A stretch of 64,000 nt of DNA from Dromaius novaehollandiae (Eukaryota; Chordata; Aves; Casuariiformes; Dromaiidae): NCBI RefSeq assembly GCF_036370855.1, contig NC_088113.1, positions 20,418,501 to 20,482,500 on the forward strand, written 5' to 3'. Positions 57,012 to 64,000 of the stretch are shown in pieces (the stretch's first letter is position 1; each line of letters opens with the position of its first letter). The notes beneath the pieces are model-generated. The model saw nothing but the letters and a program-made list of their open reading frames with translations. It was not told the origin of the DNA and searched no databases. The translations under genes were made by a program, and so were the position numbers.

Positions 57012-57889
57012 TAGCTCCAGAGCCAGCAATAGCCCAGGGCTTTTTCATTAGGGGAAAAACAGAAATATCTTCTCAAGTAAGTAGCTGCTATTGCACTGCT
57101 GATATTTAGGGCTTCCAGCATAACAAATGGAGCTTCAGCTTCATTAGGTACCATGCCAACTTAATCCGAGACATCCAGTACAGAAAGAGCTTAAATTAGT
57201 TTGTCTGATGCTAACTTGTAACAAACAATATGCTAACGCACGGATGGGAGTGACCTGCCAGCCTGCAAGGAGCAGCAGAAGCAGCCGAGCAGGACGTGCC
57301 CCAGGACGAGGGGATGGGGAGCCGCCTCCAGCAGAGCCCTACAAACCCGCACGAGAAACTGGGGCTTGCTCACATCTTACCTGCCTGCTCACCATGTGCA
57401 TCACTGCAGCAGCACCACAAGCACCTTGCAACAAGGAAAGAGGCAGCACCCGACCACGTCCTTATGTGGGAGAGGCCCCGGGGCGTGACGAGCTGCAGGT
57501 GCTTCGTTAAGGCCCTGGCGGACATGCTCTGATGGGCAGAAGAGGCGGGGACGAGCTGCAGGGAGGCTGCTGTGCGAGGCAGGAGCTGCTGGGGGGTGGT
57601 TTCCCCCAGGTGTGGTTCTGCAGGATGCTGCCACTGCCACCGTGTCCCCGTCCCCGTCTGCTCTGCTTAAAGAGGAGTTCCAAAGCTGAGCAGCTTGTGC
57701 ATGTGCTTTTCCTGCTGTATTTCGGGAGGGCCTCACGGGAATTGCCATTACTCCTTTGATCTGGGTTTTACCACTTGATTTAGGGCTCAGCTGAGGCATC
57801 TCAGGTCCTCGCCCGAGCTCTCGGGGCCGCAGCGGGGCAGCCGGAGGATGCCGGGATGCGGCGGCAGCACCGGCTCGGCAGTGCACCGC

Positions 57890-57990
57890 GCCATGCCACC
57901 CCGCCGGCTGTTATCGCAGCCTAATTGGGGAGCCATATTTCTAATCACATCCCACTTAATTTTAGTGGCACTCGAGCGCTCTGCTGGGAT
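57890..57990. promoter_or_regulatory. AT-rich enhancer-like island
   Basis: A short low-CpG stretch in GC-rich DNA carrying cctaattgg, tctaatcac and cttaatttta (homeodomain-type cores) and gttatcg (GATA-like). It resembles conserved developmental enhancers in composition only. Confidence 0.3.
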
Positions 57991-58669
57991 CAGGTGATGC
58001 CCTTGAAGTCCATCCAAGGGCTTTTACGGCGCGGCTGAGTGCCGGCGGCTCTGCGCGCGGAGGACGGGACCAACACGCGCCGCGGCCCCGCTCGCCCGGG
58101 CAGCACCGGGGGCGGCGAAACGGGGGGAATTTGGCCGGGCTTCCTTAACGCCGCGCCGCACGTTTCCAACGGGGGAATTCCTATCGGGCTGTGTCAGCGC
58201 AGGAAAGGTGGTTTATATCCTGTGCGAGGCCGGGAGCCTGCCCCGGCCTGACCTGCAGCCGGTGGGAATTGGGGCCGGGGGGGCCGGACAGAGGGGCTGC
58301 GGGATTTGGGGTGAAACCAGGTGGGAAAACCAGGCTGCGGAGGGGACCGGACCCGGCAGGGCGCCGGCGGCGTTCACACCTGGGCTCCCCGGCTGCAGGC
58401 GAGCACAGCCCGCACGGTGCCTCGGGCTCCCGCTGCACCCGTCCGCAGGGCTCCCGACCCGTCTCCCCGTCCGTCCCCAGACAGGGGACGTGGTGGCAGT
58501 GCAAGGGGCCGTCAGGGCCGTGATTTGGGGCTGCAGGGGGGCGGCGGGTGCCCTCGAGCCTGGCCCCGCGGGCCGGCGCGGGAGAAGCCCGTGGAGCCCC
58601 CTCCGCGGCCCCGCCAGGCCCCTGCTGACGCGGGGCACGGCCAAGCGAGCAGCGATACCATCTCGTTTT

Positions 58670-58770
58670 CTTCTGCTTCTTGTTTTTTGTACCCTCTCAA
58701 AGCTCTTTGCTGATTGCAAATTGTTATCATGAAAGCGCATCCGACGCTGCGATAGCAGATAATGCCGCGC
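58670..58770. promoter_or_regulatory. Enhancer-like island with octamer-like and GATA-like cores
   Basis: Contains gattgcaaattgttatcatg (octamer-like TTGCAAAT, GATA-like TTATC) and gatagcagataatg in otherwise GC-rich sequence. Conservation was not tested. Confidence 0.3.
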
Positions 58771-59667
58771 TCGCTCCCAGGCACGGCTGCTCCCGCTCGC
58801 CGCCGCCTGATAAACCCTCACGGCAGCTGCAGACGAGAACACGGACGCGAGCGCTGCGGGATTTATCGTGCCGAGCTATCTCGGCCCATCGCTTCCTGCT
58901 CGTCAGCACTCGCGCTGCCGGTGCCGGGACCGCCGCGGGACGTGGACGTCCAGCCCGCATGGGGTGGCTGCTCCGTTGGATGTTTTTCCCCGCAGAGAAG
59001 GCAGCAGGCGCTGGGGACGGCGGAGCTGCACCAGCCCCACGCGCGGCCGCCCGCCTGTTAGCAAAGGTGCCAGGAGGTAGTGGCATCGCTGGCAGCGGTG
59101 GCTTCGTTAGAGGTTGTTTGTGAAGCTGCCGTACCTAATGCGTCGTGGCGGCACAGGGAGCACGCGGTGGCCGGGCTGCACGTGCGGCGAGCTCAGTCGA
59201 GCCGGCCTCCGCGCGCTCCCAGGCCACGTGCATCCGCCTGGCTCGGCCCTCGCAGCCCTCCGGGGACCGGCAGCGCTGGCCCTGCCGCCGGCAGCTCTTG
59301 CAAAACCGCTTCGGTGAGGCTTTTGCAATGTTTTGTTGTTTGCTTTTTTTCAGTCCAAAGGGCAACAAAAAGCACAAGGATTAATTCCCGCTCCGTGCGA
59401 CCCACCCGTGGGCTCACGCTCACGGCAGCCGCGTTGGTCCCGGGGTCTCCCCGTGCTGTGAAGCGCTGCCGCTGCGGCGCCGGGGGCCGCGGGGGGATCG
59501 GGGCATCGGGGGCTCCGCGATGTGGCGGAGGCTGAGGAAACGCTGCCGGGGATTATCCGTGAGCGGTGGTGACCTGAGGCACCTGAGCCGAGACACATGA
59601 CGGCACCAGCGGACAGCTGCTAAGCGGGGGAGCGCGCACGAGCACGCGGGAAGCCCGTTTGGCGAGG

Positions 59668-59965
59668 GCATGCACCTGCGTGTGCATACGTGCGTCTGTG
59701 CATATGTGTGCGTGTGCATGCACATGCATGTGTATACATGTATGTGCATGTGCATACGTGTGTGTGTGCATGCACCTGCCTGTGCATACGTGCGTGTGCA
59801 TACGTGCATGTGCATACGTGTGCGTGTGCATGCACGTGTGTGTATACATGTGTGTGCATGTGCGTTTGCATACATGTGTGGGTACATGCACCTGTGTGTG
59901 CATATGTGTGTGTGTGCATGCACCTGCGTGTGCATGTGCGTGTGCACCCCCCTGCGTGTGCACAT
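59668..59965. repeat. Alternating purine-pyrimidine TG/CA/CG tract (Z-DNA-prone)
   Basis: About 300 bp of imperfect (TG/CA)n with interspersed cgtg, catg, tacg and cctg steps, such as gtgtgcatgcacctg repeated several times. The alternation is nearly unbroken, which favours Z-DNA. Open frames through it encode only Cys/Val/His repeats and are artefacts. Confidence 0.9.
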
Positions 59966-60329
59966 GTGCGCGGCAGCGTTCGTACCCCCGGGCCGGGGCT
60001 CTGGTGCCGCGGGTCTCGCCGGCGCCTCTTTGGGGCGGGGGCACGGCGCGCCGGCTCTCGCCGCTGGCGCCGGGTGCTTGGCGAGGCGATCGCCCTGCGT
60101 CCCGGGCTCCTGGGCCCGCATGAAAAGCGTTTTGTCCCCCGGCCTCGGCGCAAGCGCTGCTGATTGGCGTGTGTGCCGGGGCGCAGCGAGGACGAGCGCG
60201 GGGCCGCGCGGGACCCGCTCAGCAGCTCGCCGTGATCAGCCGCGTTCGCCAAAGAGACGGGAGGGAAACCACAAGCACCGCTGGCAAAGTGTTTGCCCTG
60301 CTCTGCATCGTATAGTGCTCAGATAAAAC

Positions 60330-60510
60330 GCTCCAGTGATCATTACGCCGCAGCCCCGTAACAGCAGCTCCTGGCCTCGAGCGTTAATGATATCCACCCA
60401 ATTAGCAGCTGTGAACTCCGCGTAGCCCGGAGGATTAGCGAAATGAAATCATCGTGGCGAGGCGTAAGCAGTTAACGCCGCTAATTAGTCATCGTGTGAA
60501 TCCGAACCCA
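60330..60510. promoter_or_regulatory. Enhancer-like island with clustered TAAT/ATTA motifs
   Basis: Contains gcgttaatgat, cccaattagc, ggattagcg, cagttaacg and the palindromic ctaattag at 60481-60488, together with tgatcatta. This is the densest homeodomain-type motif cluster in the window, set in CpG-rich DNA. Confidence 0.45.
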
Positions 60511-60882
60511 AACACTAAACCTTTCCCAAGAAGCCGGCGCCGGGAGCGGGAGAGGCCGTGTCCCCCGTGGCAGGCGCAGTCGCCGCTCGCCAACCCGGGG
60601 ACGCGGCTCCCAGGCAGCCGGCGGTTCCTCGCGGCATCATCCCCGGCTTTCACACGAAGGCCCAATGCAAGCGGCCCCGCTGCCTTTCCGCTCGCCGGCT
60701 TTTCCCCTGTGGAGCGAACCATCGCCCTCCGCTCCCGGCTCGCCAGCGGCCGCAGGCCATCCCCTCTCCGCTGCACTTTAAATGGGAGATGAGGGATTTG
60801 TTCCCCTCGTGCCGAAGCTTTTACTTCGTTTTGCGTTTGCAACCGCCCGTTCTGGGCGCAGGCCGGGCACCTCCACCCCTCG

Positions 60883-61208
60883 CGGCATCCCTCCTGCCTG
60901 CAGCATCCCTCCTGCCCCTCACAGCATCCCTCTTGCCCACGGCATCCCTCCTGCCCGCGGCATCCCTCCTGCCCGCAGCATCTCCCCTGCCCGCAGCATC
61001 TCCCCTGCCCGCGGCATCTCCCCTGCCCGCAGCATCTCCCCTGCCCGCAGCATCCCTCCTGCCCGCAGCATCTCCCCTGCCCGCAGCATCTCCCCTGCCC
61101 GCAGCATCCCTCCTGCCCGCAGCATCTCCCCTGCCTGCAGCATCTCCCCTGTCCGCGGCATCCCTCCTGCCTGCAGCATCCCTCCCACCCGCGGCATCCC
61201 TCCCGCGG
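60883..61208. repeat. 18-bp minisatellite, about 18 copies
   Basis: The unit catctcccctgcccgcag, with catccctcctgcccgcag variants, is repeated in exact 18-bp register. The 6-codon period gives false hexapeptide-repeat ORFs on both strands. Confidence 0.95.
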
Positions 61209-61309
61209 TCCCCACGCCGGAGTGGCTGCCCATGGCCCCCGGCAGCCCGGCCGGGGCCTCCCGCGTCCTCGCTCCCTCCGCTCCTGGAAACGAGAGCTGT
61301 TTACCGAGA

Positions 61310-61440
61310 ATTTGCCTTGCCCGGGGATACGTTATTTTTACACGTTGCTATAGTTACCGATACCATTATAAAATTAAGCCTGAACCTTGTGGAAGAAATG
61401 GATCTGTCAGAGGCAATTATTTAAGCGAGCGAGCTGTTTA
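61310..61440. promoter_or_regulatory. AT-rich enhancer-like island
   Basis: Starts just after the 18-bp minisatellite region. Contains cgttatttttac, accattataaaattaagc and ggcaattatttaag in CpG-rich surroundings. Compositional evidence only. Confidence 0.35.
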
Positions 61441-63280
61441 TCCCGCGGCCGGGAGCGCCGGCTGCGTGCGAGCGCGGCGGCAGCGCGGGGAGACGCGGGG
61501 AGCCGGGGGCGAGTCCTGCCGCGGGGCCGCGGCGGCCGCGGGAGCCCCAGGAGCCGCCGGTGCCAGCGCCGGCGAGCGCAGCCCGGGCACGTTCGCCGCG
61601 AACAAAAGCGGGGCCGCGCCAGCCGGCCGGGCTGAGAAAGCGCTTTCAACCCTCTCCTTGGCTCCCTCCCGCAGCTTCTGGTTTTCCCATTCGCCTGGCT
61701 CGCTAAATATTTTTTCCTTTCCCTTGCACTTCTCCTCAGAGGGGCAGTTGTGCCGGGCAGGCGCCGCTGCCAGCTCCCAGGGCCGGCGGCCAAGCGGAGC
61801 GCGGCGTTAAGGTCGCTCCGGGCGCGGGCGGCCCGGCGGCGAGCAGCCCCCCGCGCACCGAGCGCTGGCCCCGGCTCTTCCCGGGCGCTGCCGAAAGCCC
61901 GGCCGCACCCGGCAGGAAAGCGAAAGCAGGCCAAAAGTTTCCGAAACTCGTGCAGGTTTGGTTTAAAGCGGCGGGTCGGCAGCTCGCCGGGGCTTTCGGC
62001 CCCCGGGAGGGACAGGGATGCTCGGCAGCATCCCGGCAGCTGGGGGGTCCCCGGGGCGGCTCCGGCTGCACCTTGTCGGCAGCTCACCAGCCTCCCCCGG
62101 ACTCCCGTGGGATTTGAACCCGGAGGATGATGTAACTGGAGCCGCCTCGCCAGCCCGGCTCTCCGGGGCGCTTGGCCCTGGGCAGCGTCCGCCGAACGCC
62201 GGCAGCACAAAGCGCGTCTTTCCGAGGCACTGCACGTTCCCGTCCGCCCCATGGCCTGGGAAATCCCGCGGCAGTCCATGCCAGGGCGCCGGCCTCGGCA
62301 GTGTCCCGTGGCCCCGGCCACGCAGGCCGAGCAAGGCTGGGCATGAAGGATTTCCCCTGGTCACGGGGCGCTGAGCGGCAGCACCCCAGCACAACCTCCT
62401 ACGAGACACCTGAGAATCCACACAGGCCCACCGGCCTTTGCTGGCTCCCAGGGCTGCTCTGGCACCCGGCAGCCGCCGGGCCAGAGCGGTGCCGCGGCCG
62501 AGGTCGATCCCCGGCCCGGGAGACGGCGGCTCTCTCCTAACGCCCGTCTTTTCGCTCAAGTTGTGCTTATGGGTCTGGGAAAACAGCCGCTGGGCTGGAA
62601 AGAGCTGAGCCCTCGCTAAACCACGAAATTGGGGGGAATAACAGCGCCGGAAGCGAGGACACAGCACAAAAGCAGTTCCTATGACAACCCCAAATCCCCA
62701 AACTGTTTATCCTCTTTAATAAAAATCTACAATAACCATGAAACCAGGGAATAAGATTCAATAAGTCCGACACGAAATAAACTGGTAACAGCGTAAAGCG
62801 TGTAAGCGCTTTGCTCCCGCTTCGTTCCTCGCTTCCAGTGAAGACCCTGCCCCAGCAAAGCGAGAGCGGGGAAGGGGCTGGCGGGGGTGAGCCGCTGGCC
62901 CCCAGATCCCGCCGGGTGCCCTGGCCCGTCGGATGCTGTGTGCAATCGCGGGAAGGTCGGCAAAGGGCGGCTCCGTGGCCCCGGCGGCCGGGCAGCGGGG
63001 AAATACGCCCCGTTCGAGCTCGCTGTTGGACGGCGAGGCCGTCTCCTTGCACCTCGCCCCCTCTCCAGCACCAGCCCGAGCCCGGGGCCAGGCGGATGCA
63101 CGGAGCGGCGAGGCAGGCAGAGACGGGCACGGCGTCTCCCGGGGGCAGGGGCAGCATCCCGGGACCCTCTCGCCCTTTCCGAACCCCTCAGAGCGTCTCA
63201 GCCTGTCCTGCAGCGCCCGCACGGAGCCTCGCTCGTGCCTTTGGGCACCAGCGCCGCTCGCCATCGGCGTCCTGGCACGG

Positions 63281-63830
63281 GGGACCCTGTGGCACCGCGG
63301 GGGCCCTGTGGCGTTGCAGGGTCCCTGTGGCATTGCACGGTCTCCGTGGCACCATGGGGTCCCCGTGGTGTTGCAGGGTCCCTATGGCACCCCAAGGTCC
63401 CCATGGCACCACTGGGTCCCTGTGGCGTTGCAGGGTCCCTGTGGCATTGCAGGGTCCCCGTGGCACCATGGGGTCACTGTGGCATTGCAGGGTCCCTATG
63501 GCACTGCAGGGTCCCCGTGGCATTGCAGTGTCTCCCTGGCATTGCAGGGTCCCTGTGGCACCACGGGGTCCCCATGGCACTGCAGGGTCCCCGTGGCATT
63601 GCACGGTCTCCGTGGTGTTGCGGGGTCCCCATGGCACTGCGGAGTCCCCGTGGCATTGCAGGGTCCCCGTGGCACCGCAGGGTCCCTGTGGCATTGCAGG
63701 GTCACTGTGGCATTGCAGGGTCCCTGTGGCATTGCACGGTCTCCGTGACATTGCAGCGTCCCCATGCCACCACGGGGTCCCCGTGGCATCGCAGGGTCCC
63801 CATGACACCAGAGGGGTCCTGTTGCTTCGG
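63281..63830. repeat. 19-bp minisatellite, about 28 copies
   Basis: A unit of the form gggtccccgtggcattgca is repeated with substitutions. Because 19 is not a multiple of three, the frames cycle every 57 bp through three peptides, all stop-free, giving long spurious ORFs on both strands. Confidence 0.95.
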
Positions 63831-64000
63831 CCACCGCGGGGCCTGTGGCCATTTGGATGGTGCCGAGGTGCGGAGGGACCTGCCGGCGCCTGTGAGCCGG
63901 GAGCTGCCGCGGGGCTTGCACAGCCCGGGTGGCCACGGGGACAGGGATGGGGTGGGATGGGGACAGCCGGGGGGGGGATCCAAGCGCAAGGGCATCCCAC

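Larger units (their letters stand above)
52641..64000. other. Intergenic region beyond SIRPA, no gene recognised
   Basis: Roughly 11 kb of mostly GC-rich DNA. All long open frames are overlapping, low-complexity and unlike known proteins. Content that can be supported: a C-run (about 54636), a 41-bp near-duplication (54349-54415), AT-rich enhancer-like islands (57890-57990, 58670-58770, 60330-60510, 61310-61440), a TG/CA tract (59668-59965) and two minisatellites (60883-61208 and 63281-63830). No further SIRP-family gene appears. Confidence 0.65.

Noticed and set aside
59420-60326. Cys/Val or His/Thr-rich frames through the TG/CA tract
   Set aside because: Dinucleotide-repeat artefact, present in all frames.
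60558-61810. Overlapping plus-strand frames with ASLLPA / SISPAR repeats
   Set aside because: They are products of the 18-bp minisatellite and are present in several frames at once.
62095-62170. tRNA B-box-like GGTTCAAATCC on the minus strand near 62115
   Set aside because: The T-stem pairs poorly, no acceptor stem closes and no proper A-box lies at the right distance, so it is not a tRNA gene.
63188-64000. Long frames on both strands with GPCGIAGSPWH / CHGDPAMPQGP repeats
   Set aside because: Translation of the 19-bp minisatellite in three cyclic phases; no conserved protein.

Overview
This is vertebrate chromosomal DNA, most likely from a bird. The genes are spliced, very GC/CpG-rich and compact (one intron is only 105 bp), minisatellites are abundant, and the interspersed repeats I could recognise are weak tRNA-SINE/MIR-like relics. 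The bird call is an inference; another sauropsid is possible. Gene identities come from reading the translations against the known families.

Three genes are clear, in the order STK35 (minus), PDYN (plus), SIRPA (minus). Human 20p13 carries the same three as neighbours. (1) STK35, a Ser/Thr kinase: two coding exons at 28527-28956 and 21796-22508 give 380 aa. A splice donor lies just after the stop, and a probable 3'-UTR exon runs from 14229 to a poly(A) signal near 10170. (2) PDYN, prodynorphin: a TATA-like promoter near 33050, two probable non-coding exons, then coding exons 35319-35447 and 35553-36005 give 193 aa carrying neoendorphin, dynorphin A and dynorphin B, with a poly(A) signal at 36596. 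(3) SIRPA, the CD47 receptor: eight coding exons between 52056 and 39641, all with consensus splice sites and matching phases, give 504 aa. These comprise a signal peptide, IgV, two IgC1 domains, a transmembrane helix and four ITIM tyrosines at residues 429, 453, 470 and 496.

Layout: 1-10150 is intergenic with CpG-rich blocks; 10150-28956 is STK35; 28957-33079 is the shared divergent STK35/PDYN flank, full of G-rich minisatellites; about 33080-36620 is PDYN; about 37840-52450 is SIRPA, convergent with PDYN; from about 52650 to 64000 I see no gene, only GC-rich DNA with short AT-rich enhancer-like islands, a Z-DNA-prone TG/CA tract and two long minisatellites (18-bp and 19-bp units).

Functionally the genes are independent: a nuclear/actin-associated kinase, a neuropeptide precursor and an inhibitory immune receptor. 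The most interesting points are the shortened prodynorphin with an altered neoendorphin, a 20-bp minisatellite beside two AP-1 sites in PDYN intron 1 (recalling the AP-1-containing VNTR of the human PDYN promoter), the 105-bp stop-free PDYN intron, a 22-nt microexon in SIRPA, minisatellites next to STK35 exon 1, and an 18-bp perfect inverted repeat in the putative STK35 3' UTR. I found no prokaryotic-type system, CRISPR array, rRNA or convincing tRNA.
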